Positions 1-9,158 of a stretch of DNA of 64,000 nt are shown piece by piece. The position numbers and the translations under genes are program-made. Under the pieces are notes generated by a model. The model was not told the DNA's origin. It did no database searches and saw only the letters and a list, made by a program, of their open reading frames with translations. Every line of letters begins with the position of its first letter. Positions within the stretch are counted from its first letter, which is position 1. Source of the stretch: Bacteroidales bacterium (GTDB lineage Bacteria; Bacteroidota; Bacteroidia; Bacteroidales; UBA10428); assembly GCA_016930375.1 (NCBI GenBank), contig JAFGGU010000005.1, forward strand, positions 1 through 64,000, given 5' to 3'.

Positions 1-1148
1 ACAACCTTGTATACCAGTTTTCCCTTGGTATCTTCGGATTCATAGGGATCCGAGATTTCACCGATTTTAAGGTTGTTCACGATGCTGTATTCTGCCGGCT
101 CAAATTCATCCATTTGCCAGCGAATGCCGCCGCGGTAAAAGTTAACCGCCTGCCCGCCATTTAATTTTGAATCTTCATCCTGACTGTACATCATGGCTGC
201 CCTTTCGAATTTCAATGAATCAAGCCGGATCAACCGCACAATGCTGTCGAGCTTTGCAATAGCCTGCGATTTTTCTTCAGCCGATATCTTCAGCCGCAGC
301 AAAATATGTCTGGAATACACCCTTTCCTCGGTACGGTCGAGACATTGAATGATATGATAACCAAAGGAGGATTCCACGATTTTGGATACGGCTCCTTTTT
401 TTAGTGCAAAGGCAGCTTTGGCATATTCCGGATCCAGATCGGCTTTGTTGGACCAGCCGATATCCCCTCCTTTAATGGCCGACCCGGGGTCTTCAGAATA
501 TATCACTGCCAGCGTGGCAAAACTTTCGCCGTTCGTGATTCTTTCCCGGATATTCAACAGGCGTTCCCTGACATCAATAACCGCCTGCTCGCTTGATTTG
601 GGATAAAGCAGAATCTGGTTGTATTCGATCTCGGCATTGATATAGGGAAGACTGTCCTCGGGGAGACTCTTGAAGTAAGATCTCACATCGGAAGGTGTGA
701 CAGACAGTCCTTCGGTAATTTTGGAGCGCATCTCACGGGTTAAAAGCTGCTCCCTGATATCGGGCCGGAAATCCTGTTTGATCTCAATGATGGATTTCTT
801 AAAGTAATCTTCCAGTTTTTCCTCTGACCCAATGGCGTTGATAAAATACCTCATACGGTTATCCAGTTCAGCATCCACCTGTGATTCGGTGATTTCAATA
901 CTATCAACCTCCGCCTGGTTCAACAGGAGCTTTTGAATAAGCAATTGCTCAAAAATACTGCACCTGGTATTTTCGTCCACTTTTTCCCCTTCAGCCGCCA
1001 TCTGTAAATAGCCCTGCTCAATATCGGAATAGAGAATTTTTTTATCTCCGACAACTGCAACTACTTCATCCACAATGCGGGCCTGCCCTATGGAATTCTG
1101 AAAACATAGCACCAATGCCAAAAGCAAAAGAGAAAAGGATCGTATCAT
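1..1148 (-). CDS. surA: SurA-like periplasmic peptidyl-prolyl isomerase (3' end outside window)
   Basis: Periplasmic chaperone/PPIase of the SurA type, which in characterised bacteria escorts unfolded outer-membrane proteins to the Bam complex. The ATG is at 1148-1146, and 382 codons are readable before the left edge cuts the gene. The translation opens with a signal peptide (MIRSFSLLLLALVLCF, then a cleavable region ending in GQA), followed by a SurA N-terminal helical region beginning VDEVVAVVGDKKI. A parvulin domain follows at roughly residues 170-280 (motifs ATLAVIYSEDPGS, GGDIGW, SSFGYHIIQ), and a second one begins with YSRHILLRL. The start lies 1 bp beyond the stop of the upstream lipoprotein gene, so it is almost certainly co-transcribed with guaB and the two PPIase-like genes. 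The C-terminus cannot be assessed. Confidence 0.9.
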   Translation of the reverse strand, partial: MIRSFSLLLLALVLCFQNSIGQARIVDEVVAVVGDKKILYSDIEQGYLQMAAEGEKVDENTRCSIFEQLLIQKLLLNQAEVDSIEITESQVDAELDNRMRYFINAIGSEEKLEDYFKKSIIEIKQDFRPDIREQLLTREMRSKITEGLSVTPSDVRSYFKSLPEDSLPYINAEIEYNQILLYPKSSEQAVIDVRERLLNIRERITNGESFATLAVIYSEDPGSAIKGGDIGWSNKADLDPEYAKAAFALKKGAVSKIVESSFGYHIIQCLDRTEERVYSRHILLRLKISAEEKSQAIAKLDSIVRLIRLDSLKFERAAMMYSQDEDSKLNGGQAVNFYRGGIRWQMDEFEPAEYSIVNNLKIGEISDPYESEDTKGKLVYKV

Positions 1149-1149
1149 G

Positions 1150-1998
1150 TTATTTTTTATAAATAGTGAAATACTCATGGTTTTGTGCATCAGAATAGAT
1201 ACTCATTTCAAGTTCATTGATGAGCATAATTTTGCGTTTATTAAGAATGATGTATTGAATATCATTCTTAACGAGTTCAAAAGGTGAAACAGTACCTTCC
1301 AGGGCAATTTCTTTTGCACTGACAAAGTAATTATATTCATTATCACGGGTTTCCAGGTATTTGCGTGATGCCAGCGCTGATTCATAACGGGTGCCATTCA
1401 TAGGCAGCATCTGCAAAACATCACTGATTTTGATCCAGTTCTCCTCAAAATCATTGTAAACAGCAGCATTCCTAAAGCAGTAACCTTCCAGGTTTTTGAT
1501 ACTTTCAGGATCATCGGAGCGGTACCATTGTCTGAGTCTCCAGAGTTCGGGCGCTTTCGCAGGGACTTTAATAAAAATTCCCTTGAACATCGATCCGTTG
1601 AGGATAAAGTTCGAAATGTTCTGTTTATAATAATCTTCTATCTCCTTATCAGTCACAACCGTATCAAGCTTCTGCCGCAGGTAACTCTGCTGATAGGCAT
1701 AAATAAGCAGTGAACTCCGGTAGCTCTGTATCTGAAGTTCAACATCTTTCTCCGCTTCGGTAAGGTTAATCTCAGCCTTATTCAGCAGCAGCTGATTCCG
1801 GATCCATTTCTCAATAAAATCCTGCACCAGGGCAACACTGTCCGATCCGGTCATACCTGCAGGCACAACATCCTCCAGATCCGAAGGGTAAAGATAATTG
1901 GTGAATGCACGTGCAATGGGTTGTTCATTTTTGCTCTCAGGATGTACATTACAGCCTGCCAGCAGAATTGCAACCAATAGGATTGAAAAATGTTTCAT
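1150..1998 (-). CDS. SurA-N-like lipoprotein with degenerate or absent parvulin domain
   Basis: A 282-aa predicted lipoprotein: MKHFSILLVAILLAGC is a classical signal with lipobox LAGC. Residues about 30-130 look like the helical N-terminal domain of SurA/PpiD proteins (leucine-rich helices, then VVTDKEIEDYYKQN, the usual link to a parvulin domain). The C-terminal part lacks the parvulin motifs (GG-x-GW, FGYHI) seen in both neighbours, so catalytic activity is doubtful and a chaperone or holdase role is more likely. It sits between two bona fide PPIase genes, 12 bp after the first and 1 bp before surA, inside the guaB-led operon. Family membership is inferred from fold-like sequence and context, not from a diagnostic motif. 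Confidence 0.75.
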   Translation of the reverse strand: MKHFSILLVAILLAGCNVHPESKNEQPIARAFTNYLYPSDLEDVVPAGMTGSDSVALVQDFIEKWIRNQLLLNKAEINLTEAEKDVELQIQSYRSSLLIYAYQQSYLRQKLDTVVTDKEIEDYYKQNISNFILNGSMFKGIFIKVPAKAPELWRLRQWYRSDDPESIKNLEGYCFRNAAVYNDFEENWIKISDVLQMLPMNGTRYESALASRKYLETRDNEYNYFVSAKEIALEGTVSPFELVKNDIQYIILNKRKIMLINELEMSIYSDAQNHEYFTIYKK

Positions 1999-2010
1999 TG
2001 GATTTCTGCA

Positions 2011-3993
2011 TTATTGGATTTGGTTGAGAACTCCGTAATTAACATCCACAGTGTACTTTGCCCTCAATGTTTCGATCCACTGTTTGTCCAGATAATTCTG
2101 GTAATCTGCGGTAACCTGGCCGCGCACTTCACCAAGCGTTTTTGGTTCAGGAGGAAGCAATCTGTTCACATAGATGAGCTTAATCGCACCGGTGTCCCTG
2201 ATCATCTTCTCAAAACCTTTCTCCCATGAGAAATCAAGGTCAGCAGGTGATTCCCCCTTTTCGTATGTATTGTCCGCTATCTCAACACACGTGAGCGTAT
2301 CATTCTTGCAAATCAAAGCAACCATTTCGGCAGGTGTCCAATTCATTTTATCTCTTTTTTTTGCCAGCTTCCGGGTCTGTTTCAATCTGGATTCCTCCTT
2401 GAAAGTATAAACCGAAACATTTGCACGCTCCTTCCACATATAGTCATTCCTATGCATATCAAAGTATGACTTCAGTCCGGCAGTATCGCTGATGGCTTTG
2501 TTCCACACCCGGTCATCCATGATATTAAAGAGCAGGATTCCGTCGTGGTATTCCTCCATGAGGTGCCTGAAATCGGGGTATTTTTTCTCCAGCTGTTCTT
2601 TCTCAAAGGCAATCAATTCCCTGTTTATCAATTCCGAACTTTTTTTATCAACGATCCCGGAGAGTGTTTCTGTGAGCCTGTACTGTTTGGTTTGTAAAAT
2701 ATATTCCGCCAGGTCCTTCTGCGTGTATTCCTTAGTCCCGATGACAAAAACGGGATCAATCAGATCACCGGCAACAGCCATGTTCCAGTTTCCGCTATAA
2801 ACAGAGCTGTCCATCATCGATGCAAGCTCAGCCATGTTTCCCGGATAACTCACGAAACCGTTTTCCTTTTTTACAGATGAGAGGAAAGATTCTGAAGAGA
2901 TCTTGCCGCGCTCATCCGCCATAATTCTTTGCTCAAGCTGGCTTTTCATCTGGCTGAACGGGGCAATGGTCCGTTTTCCATCGATCCTGAAAATATGCCA
3001 GCCGAAATCCGATTGCAGAGGTTCAGTAAAGGCACCACTGTCGGTTTTGAATACCACCTCCTCCAATTCCTGGGGCAGTTCGCCTGACCTGAGCCATCGC
3101 ATCTGTCCGCCACTTTGCGCCGAGCCTGCATCTTCAGAATGTTGCTTTGCCACCTCTGAAAAAGGACTTCCGTTTTGGAGCAGTTGATAACATTGGAATA
3201 TTTTTTCCTTTGCTTGATCCTGTGTTTCCTTCTTATCATTTTTAGCAGCCCTGATCATGATGTGAGAGAGCCTGATCTCACCCATTGAAAGTCGTTTGTC
3301 GTTTAAACGGATAATATGGTAACCATACCGTGATCTCACCGGCATGGAATACTCACCTATCTCCAGGTTATAGGCGGCATTTTCGAATGGCAGCACCATG
3401 ACAAATGCCGAGAACCAACCAAGCCGCCCATTATTGGTCTTTGCAGAAGGATCATCCGACTCCTCTCCGGCGATTTTTGAGAACGATTCCCCGGCAAGCA
3501 GTCGTTTTCTGATATCCATGGCGCGTGTGTAGGCTTTGAGGGTATCGGCAGGTGCCGGATTGGCGGCCAGCTTTACCATGATATGACTTGCATTGACCTC
3601 GTTCAGGGTACGGTAGTAGGCTTCCTGCAGCAAGCTGTCGATAAGCTTCCTGTCCTGCAAATACGGTTGAGCCAGCTGTTCCTTGTATCCCGCAAGCTCG
3701 TTGCGGAATGAAGTCAATGTATCAAGCCCCAGCATTTTTGCCTCATGCACTTTTAACTTGAAATTAACGAACAATTCCAGATACTCCTGTGGGGTTTTAT
3801 TTTCAAATCCCTGAATATTATTATTCTTGCGATAGATCCGTTCAAACTCGGAACGCATAACGGGCTGGTTATCGATGGTGAGCAGTACTTCGTCCTGGGC
3901 GGTTGTTGAAGTTGGCAGCAGCAGTGGCAGTAAAAACAGCAACAATGGCAGTGGCAGTGACAGTTTATTTAATCGTGCAAAATATCTTTTCAT
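2011..3993 (-). CDS. Periplasmic PpiC/SurA-type peptidyl-prolyl isomerase with two parvulin domains
   Basis: A 660-aa secreted foldase. I place the start at ATG 3993; a TTG 18 bp upstream (4011) would also read but adds only MPISNR. The N-terminus is a very leucine-rich signal peptide ending STTAQ. Next come a SurA-like helical domain, a first parvulin domain (roughly residues 125-230; NASHIMVKL, DDPSAKTNNGRLGWF, RSRYGYHIIRL) and a second (roughly 235-345; RLSHIMIRA, SEDAGSAQSGGQMRW, QSDFGWHIFRI). About 300 C-terminal residues have no motif I recognise. The gene starts about 20 bp after the guaB stop and is followed after 12 bp by the lipoprotein gene, suggesting one operon for outer-membrane biogenesis. 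Known SurA proteins also have two parvulin domains; this one has a much longer tail. Confidence 0.9.
   Translation of the reverse strand: MKRYFARLNKLSLPLPLLLFLLPLLLPTSTTAQDEVLLTIDNQPVMRSEFERIYRKNNNIQGFENKTPQEYLELFVNFKLKVHEAKMLGLDTLTSFRNELAGYKEQLAQPYLQDRKLIDSLLQEAYYRTLNEVNASHIMVKLAANPAPADTLKAYTRAMDIRKRLLAGESFSKIAGEESDDPSAKTNNGRLGWFSAFVMVLPFENAAYNLEIGEYSMPVRSRYGYHIIRLNDKRLSMGEIRLSHIMIRAAKNDKKETQDQAKEKIFQCYQLLQNGSPFSEVAKQHSEDAGSAQSGGQMRWLRSGELPQELEEVVFKTDSGAFTEPLQSDFGWHIFRIDGKRTIAPFSQMKSQLEQRIMADERGKISSESFLSSVKKENGFVSYPGNMAELASMMDSSVYSGNWNMAVAGDLIDPVFVIGTKEYTQKDLAEYILQTKQYRLTETLSGIVDKKSSELINRELIAFEKEQLEKKYPDFRHLMEEYHDGILLFNIMDDRVWNKAISDTAGLKSYFDMHRNDYMWKERANVSVYTFKEESRLKQTRKLAKKRDKMNWTPAEMVALICKNDTLTCVEIADNTYEKGESPADLDFSWEKGFEKMIRDTGAIKLIYVNRLLPPEPKTLGEVRGQVTADYQNYLDKQWIETLRAKYTVDVNYGVLNQIQ
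3911..3964 (-). repeat. Degenerate GGCAGT-type micro-repeat inside the signal-peptide codons of the PpiC gene
   Basis: The bases encoding the hydrophobic core of the PPIase signal peptide are a low-complexity run of TGGCAG, CAGCAG and AACAGCAAC motifs in a loose 9-bp rhythm. The protein consequence is a near-pure Leu/Pro stretch (LSLPLPLLLFLLPLLLP). In-frame slippage here would only change signal-peptide length. Confidence 0.5.
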
Positions 3994-4012
3994 TCGGTTG
4001 GATATAGGCAAA

Positions 4013-5482
4013 TTACCGGCTGTAATTGGGGGCTTCCCTCGTTATGGTAACATCATGGGGATGGCTTTCGGTGATCCCCGGGGCGGTGACTCTTACAAAA
4101 CGGGCGTTCATCAGATCGGGGATGCTGGCTGCACCGCAGTATCCCATACCTGCCCTGAGACCACCCATCATCTGATATACCACTTCTGAAAGTGAACCTT
4201 TAAAAGGTACCTGGGCCACAATTCCTTCAGGAACCAGTTTCTTTATATCTTCTTCCGGATCCTGAAAATACCTGTCGCCCGAACCTTGCTGCATGGCCTC
4301 GATTGAACCCATGCCGCGGTATGACTTGTACTTGCGGCCGTTGTAAATGATTGTTTCGCCGGGTGATTCTTCAACACCCGCAAAAAGTGATCCGGCCATG
4401 ATCGAACTTGCGCCGGCTGCAATGGCTTTTACCATATCACCCGAGTAACGCACACCGCCATCTCCGATGATGGGTATGCCTGTGTTTTTCAGGGCGCTGG
4501 CCACATTAAAAATAGCAGATAACTGGGGAACACCAACTCCTGCAATTACCCTTGTAGTGCAGATGGAACCCGGACCGATGCCGACTTTCACCCCGTCAGC
4601 ACCTGCCTTGACCAAATCCAGAGCAGCTTCGGCTGTCGCAATGTTTCCCACGATGATGTCGAGGTTGTTGTATTTCTTTTTGGCCTTTTTAAGCATTTCA
4701 ATAACACCAATACTATGGCCATGGGCAGTGTCAATGACAACTGCATCAACATCCGATCTTACGAGCACATCTATCCGGTCAAGGGTGTCATGGGTCACAC
4801 CAACCGCGGCAGCCACCCTTAGACGTCCCATCAGATCTTTGCAGGCATTGGGACGATCCTTGGCCTTGGTGATATCCTTGTAGGTAATCAATCCGATCAG
4901 ACGGTAGTTTTCATCCACCACCGGAAGTTTTTCAATTTTATAATTCTGCAGGATGTCGGCAGCCATCTCCAGATTGGTCTCCTGGCTTGTTGTAATCAAA
5001 TTTTCGTGGGTCATGACCTCCTTGATCAGCCTCCCCATCTCCTGCTCAAAACGCAGATCTCGGTTGGTCACAATGCCCACCAGCTTATGGTGACCGTCAA
5101 CAACAGGGATGCCGCCAATCTTGTATTCCCTCATGAGGTTAATGGCATCTCCGACAGTAGCACTGGGCCTGATGGTTATGGGATCATAGATCATTCCGTT
5201 TTCGGCTCGTTTCACGGTTTTTACATGCTTGGCCTGATCGTCAATGCTCATGTTCTTATGGATGACACCAATACCCCCCTCTCTTGCAATGGCAATCGCC
5301 AGCGTAGCCTCAGTTACCGTATCCATGGCGGCAGATACTATCGGGGCATTCAGCCTGATATTCCTTGTGAATTGCGTGGTAATATCGACTTCACGGGGAA
5401 GCACTTTTGAAAACGCAGGCACCAGCAAAACATCATCGAACGTCAGTGCTTCGTACATGATTTTATCTGACAGGTTTTTCAT
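4013..5482 (-). CDS. guaB: Inosine-5'-monophosphate dehydrogenase
   Basis: Converts IMP to XMP with NAD+, the committed step of guanine nucleotide synthesis in the cytoplasm. The 489-aa protein has full family length. The TIM-barrel start [14 protein letters not shown] is followed by two CBS domains (roughly residues 95-215), then the catalytic loop GPGSICTTR with its active-site Cys, the phosphate-binding [10 protein letters not shown], and the flap motif YRGMGS. The ATG at 5482 is supported by alignment of the conserved N-terminus. It is the first gene of a minus-strand operon continuing into the PPIase genes, a coupling of purine synthesis with envelope foldases that looks co-transcriptional rather than functional. 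The 61-bp gap to divergent recQ must hold both promoters; only imperfect -7 boxes are visible there. Confidence 0.97.
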   Translation of the reverse strand: MKNLSDKIMYEALTFDDVLLVPAFSKVLPREVDITTQFTRNIRLNAPIVSAAMDTVTEATLAIAIAREGGIGVIHKNMSIDDQAKHVKTVKRAENGMIYDPITIRPSATVGDAINLMREYKIGGIPVVDGHHKLVGIVTNRDLRFEQEMGRLIKEVMTHENLITTSQETNLEMAADILQNYKIEKLPVVDENYRLIGLITYKDITKAKDRPNACKDLMGRLRVAAAVGVTHDTLDRIDVLVRSDVDAVVIDTAHGHSIGVIEMLKKAKKKYNNLDIIVGNIATAEAALDLVKAGADGVKVGIGPGSICTTRVIAGVGVPQLSAIFNVASALKNTGIPIIGDGGVRYSGDMVKAIAAGASSIMAGSLFAGVEESPGETIIYNGRKYKSYRGMGSIEAMQQGSGDRYFQDPEEDIKKLVPEGIVAQVPFKGSLSEVVYQMMGGLRAGMGYCGAASIPDLMNARFVRVTAPGITESHPHDVTITREAPNYSR

Positions 5483-5543
5483 GGCTGTAATTATAAATGG
5501 TGCGAAATTACAAAAAAAGAAGTAATATTGACCTATACGGCTT

Positions 5544-7457
5544 ATGAAAACAGATTACCTTGATACACTGGGCAGGTATTGGGGATTTAGTTCCTTCAGG
5601 CCTTTGCAGGAGGATATCATCCGTTCTGTACTGGCCGGGAAAGATACACTTGGTCTGATGCCCACCGGGGGCGGTAAATCACTCACGTTTCAGGTACCCG
5701 CGCTTACGGTTCCGGGATTATGCCTTGTGGTAACTCCGCTGATAGCCCTGATGAAAGACCAGGTTGAAAATCTGAGGAAACTGCAAATCAAGGCTGTGGC
5801 TATCCATTCAGGCTGTACCCGCGAGGAAATCGATATTGCCCTGAACAATTGTCTTTATGGAGGTTATAAATTCCTGTACGTTTCACCGGAACGGTTGGGA
5901 TCAGAATTATTCCGGATACGGTTCCAGGAGATGAATGTGAATTTGATTGTGGTGGATGAGGCGCATTGTATTTCACAGTGGGGTTATGATTTCAGACCAT
6001 CTTACATGAGGATCGCAGAATTGCGGCAATATCACCCGCAGGTACCTATACTTGCCCTCACTGCCACGGCTACTCCAAAAGTAATTGAGGATGTGCAGGA
6101 TAAACTGCTGTTCCGGGAAAGAAATGTGCTGAAAACAAGTTTCAGGCGTGAAAACCTGATTTACGCAGTGAAATACTCGGAAAATAAAGACCGTGATGTC
6201 ATTGAAATGGTGAAAAAACTCAAGGGGAACGGAATCGTATATGTCCGCAGCCGCAGGAAAAGTGTCGAGATAGCCAGGTATCTTGTCCAGGAGGGAATCT
6301 CTGCAACATACTACCATGCGGGGCTGGAACACCAGGCAAGAAATGAGGCGCATCAAAACTGGACAATTGGAAAAATACGCGTGATCGTTGCAACCAATGC
6401 TTTTGGCATGGGCATTGACAAAGCGGATGTACGATTCGTGATCCATGCCGATCTGCCCGATTCTCCCGAAGCCTATTTCCAGGAGGCCGGAAGGGCCGGC
6501 CGGGATGGCAATAAATCATTCGCCATTCTGCTTTCGTCACCCTCGGATAGAGCGGCAGTAAGCCACAGGATCCTGGTCAACTTTCCCGATAACGTCACTA
6601 TTAAAAACACCTATTCCGCGCTTGGTAATTATTTGCAAATACCCGTAGGTTCAGGAAAGGGAGCTTCCTATGATTTTGATATCAATGATTTTGCCCGCGT
6701 GTACAGGCTTTCTGTATATACCGCTTTCAGCAGCCTGAAGATCCTTGAACTCGAAGGATACATTGAACTTACAGAAGAGATCAACAATCCCTCGCGGATT
6801 AAATTTCTGCTTAACCGCGATGATCTCTACCGGTTCCAGGTCTCCAACTCGCGTTTTGATTCATTCATAAAGCTCGTGCTTCGATCCTATACGGGCGTTT
6901 TTACGGAATTCACAACCATTGATGAAACCATGCTGGCCAAAAGAGCCAATGTTGACCAGGAAATTGTGAGACAATACCTCAGCAAACTTGTTTCCTTGGG
7001 TGTGATCAGCTACCTGCCCCAAAAACGTTCCCCCATGGTGATCTTCTTCGAAGAAAGGCTGGACGAGAAATCCATTTATATTTCCAAAGAAAACTACCAG
7101 ACCAGAAAAGAAAGATACGAGGAACGGGCCAATGCCATGCTGCATTATTCGCTGTCCCGCGACAAATGCAGAAGTCAGCTTCTGCTGGAGTATTTTAACG
7201 AACCCGGATCACCTCCCTGCGGTGAATGCGATATATGTCGGATTAAAAACGAATCCGCTTTGCGGCAGGAGGACTTCAACATGCTTCGTGAGGATATCCA
7301 GGCAGTACTTGCCCTGCAACCAATGACTCCTGAACAGTTGTTTGAACGGATCCCGGCAAATCGCGATAAAATCATCGAAGTGATGCAGTGGATGCTGGAT
7401 AATGACATTATCCGGTATAACACAGAAAAGTATTTGATCCTTCATAAATCCGAATAA
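5544..7457 (+). CDS. recQ: ATP-dependent DNA helicase RecQ, variant domain order
   Basis: A 3'-5' superfamily 2 DNA helicase for recombination and repair, 637 aa. The helicase core shows Walker A PTGGGKS (around residues 40-46), DEAH (about 138-141), ALTATATP, and motif VI AGRAGRDG. The RecQ zinc site is intact, with Cys 542, 559, 562 and 565 (spacing x16, x2, x2, the same as in E. coli RecQ). Unusually, about 190 residues rich in winged-helix-like sequence (YTAFSSLKILELEGYI; IVRQYLSKLVSLGVI) lie between the helicase core and the zinc site, and only about 70 residues follow it. There is no recognisable HRDC domain. It diverges from guaB and converges on nadE across a 7-bp repeat block. Confidence 0.93.
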   Translation: MKTDYLDTLGRYWGFSSFRPLQEDIIRSVLAGKDTLGLMPTGGGKSLTFQVPALTVPGLCLVVTPLIALMKDQVENLRKLQIKAVAIHSGCTREEIDIALNNCLYGGYKFLYVSPERLGSELFRIRFQEMNVNLIVVDEAHCISQWGYDFRPSYMRIAELRQYHPQVPILALTATATPKVIEDVQDKLLFRERNVLKTSFRRENLIYAVKYSENKDRDVIEMVKKLKGNGIVYVRSRRKSVEIARYLVQEGISATYYHAGLEHQARNEAHQNWTIGKIRVIVATNAFGMGIDKADVRFVIHADLPDSPEAYFQEAGRAGRDGNKSFAILLSSPSDRAAVSHRILVNFPDNVTIKNTYSALGNYLQIPVGSGKGASYDFDINDFARVYRLSVYTAFSSLKILELEGYIELTEEINNPSRIKFLLNRDDLYRFQVSNSRFDSFIKLVLRSYTGVFTEFTTIDETMLAKRANVDQEIVRQYLSKLVSLGVISYLPQKRSPMVIFFEERLDEKSIYISKENYQTRKERYEERANAMLHYSLSRDKCRSQLLLEYFNEPGSPPCGECDICRIKNESALRQEDFNMLREDIQAVLALQPMTPEQLFERIPANRDKIIEVMQWMLDNDIIRYNTEKYLILHKSE

Positions 7458-7458
7458 C

Positions 7459-7493
7459 TTGTCCCTTGTCCCTCTTCCCTCGTCCCTCATCCC
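7459..7493. repeat. 7-bp tandem repeat (NNNTCCC x5) between convergent recQ and nadE
   Basis: Five consecutive 7-mers, TTGTCCC, TTGTCCC, TCTTCCC, TCGTCCC and TCATCCC. They start 1 bp after the recQ stop codon and end 2 bp before the nadE stop codon, so they fill almost the whole intergenic gap. One-armed (no inverted partner). Same architecture as the other stop-codon-anchored blocks in this window. Confidence 0.85.
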
Positions 7494-7495
7494 TT

Positions 7496-9148
7496 TCAAT
7501 ACTTAGCGACCAACGGCATTTTTCTTCCCGGTCCGAAAGCCTTGGTGGATATCCTTAAAACGGGCGGGGTCTGAAAACGCTTGTATTCGCTATGATTGAC
7601 CATCGACAGGGTTTTCTCAACCACTTTTGGATCAAATCCCATTTCAGCAATCTCTTCTGCTGATTTTTTCAGTTCAATGTAGTGGAACAGGATAATATCC
7701 AGCACAGCATACTCGGGCAAAGAATCCGTATCTTTCTGGTTGGCCCGCAATTCAGCGGAAGGCGGCTTGGCTACCGAGTTCTGAGGTATAATCTCGTGAT
7801 CCTTGTTGATGTAATTGGCCAGCCGGTAAACTTCAGTTTTATAAACATCCCCCAGTACTGAGATGCTTCCGCTCATATCGCCGTATAAGGTTCCGTAACC
7901 CACTGCCGCTTCACTTTTATTGGAAGTATTGAGCACCAGGTTGCCAAATTTGTTTGACATGGCCATGAGAAGATTGCCCCTGATCCGGGCCTGAATATTC
8001 TCTTCGGTAATATCTTCAGGCATGTCTTTGAATAACGGGCTCATCGATTGCACATACTGCCCGTATATATCACGGATATCGAGAATATCGTAACGAACAC
8101 CCAGATTTCGGGCCAGGGTTACAGCATCGGTCACCGAATGCGATGAAGAATACTGCGAGGGCATGAGCAGGGCCCGGAGATTTGTGGGGCCCAATGCCCG
8201 AACAGCCAATACAAGTGTCACTGCCGAATCGATCCCGCCAGATAATCCAAGGATGGCAGTTTTCAGACCCGACTTCCCAAAATAGTCCCGGATACCCATC
8301 ACCAGCGCATCGTGAATAAGAGCTATCTCGGATTGTTCAGGGATAGTGACCGCATCGGCCTTTGCAGTCATAACCTCATCAGTATCATAAACGCAGAAAT
8401 CTTCCTCAAAGAGCCTCATCCTGCTGATAATGCCGGTGGGATTTACAACCATTGAACCTCCGTCAAAGATCAGTTCCGTGTGCGCACCAACCTGGTTGAC
8501 ATAAAAAACAGGAACCTTGTATCTGCTTGTGTTTTCCGTAAGAATCCCCGATTTGATCTCACCCTGCAAATAGGAAAACGGAGATGCAGCAATGTTAATC
8601 ACAAAATCGGGACACAGAACCGACAGGTTATCCATCGGACATACATTGTAAAGCCTGTCCCTTCCATAACCGGTTAGCAGAGGCTGCCTGTACCAGAGGT
8701 CCTCACAGATGGTAACCGCAATGTTAAAACCTTTGTAAGTAACCAGACTGAATTCCGTATTCTGTTCAAAATAACGGTACTCATCAAAAATATCATAAGT
8801 AGGCAACAAGGTCTTGTTGATAATGCGCTGCACCGCCCCATTGACCATAAAGTAAGCAGAATTGAACAGATTTTTCCCCTTGGCATTAGGATTTACGGAT
8901 GGTCCTCCAACAATGGCCGCAATGCCATGACATTCTGAAGCTACTTTCTGCAGGTAGATTTCACATTTGTCCACAAAGTGTTTGTATTCCAAAAGGTCAT
9001 GCGGAGGGTAACCACAAATAGCCAGTTCCGAGAAAACCACCAGGTTCGCCTTTTCCTGCCGGGCTCTCCGGATTGCCCTGACTATTTTTTCATAGTTCTC
9101 ATCAAAAGCACCGATGGTATAGTTGAGCTGTGCAATCGCAATTTTCAT
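7496..9148 (-). CDS. nadE: Glutamine-dependent NAD+ synthetase
   Basis: Last step of NAD+ synthesis: amidates nicotinate adenine dinucleotide using ATP and glutamine-derived ammonia. The 550-aa protein has the two-domain form. The N-terminal nitrilase-type glutaminase (residues about 1-265) carries the Glu-Lys-Cys triad in FSELAICGYPP, INKTLLPTYDIFDE and VTICEDLWY. The C-terminal synthetase domain carries the PP-loop LSGGIDSAVTLVLA plus LNTSNKSEAAVGYGT, typical of NAD synthetases. Start ATG at 9148. It lies 10 bp downstream of the outer-membrane protein gene on the same strand, so the two may be co-transcribed. Confidence 0.97.
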   Translation of the reverse strand: MKIAIAQLNYTIGAFDENYEKIVRAIRRARQEKANLVVFSELAICGYPPHDLLEYKHFVDKCEIYLQKVASECHGIAAIVGGPSVNPNAKGKNLFNSAYFMVNGAVQRIINKTLLPTYDIFDEYRYFEQNTEFSLVTYKGFNIAVTICEDLWYRQPLLTGYGRDRLYNVCPMDNLSVLCPDFVINIAASPFSYLQGEIKSGILTENTSRYKVPVFYVNQVGAHTELIFDGGSMVVNPTGIISRMRLFEEDFCVYDTDEVMTAKADAVTIPEQSEIALIHDALVMGIRDYFGKSGLKTAILGLSGGIDSAVTLVLAVRALGPTNLRALLMPSQYSSSHSVTDAVTLARNLGVRYDILDIRDIYGQYVQSMSPLFKDMPEDITEENIQARIRGNLLMAMSNKFGNLVLNTSNKSEAAVGYGTLYGDMSGSISVLGDVYKTEVYRLANYINKDHEIIPQNSVAKPPSAELRANQKDTDSLPEYAVLDIILFHYIELKKSAEEIAEMGFDPKVVEKTLSMVNHSEYKRFQTPPVLRISTKAFGPGRKMPLVAKY

Positions 9149-9158
9149 GGGGCAAACG

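Noticed and set aside
5515..5535. TAATATTG as a -7 box for recQ
   Set aside because: One mismatch in the TTTG core and no -33; not better than chance in this A/T-rich gap.
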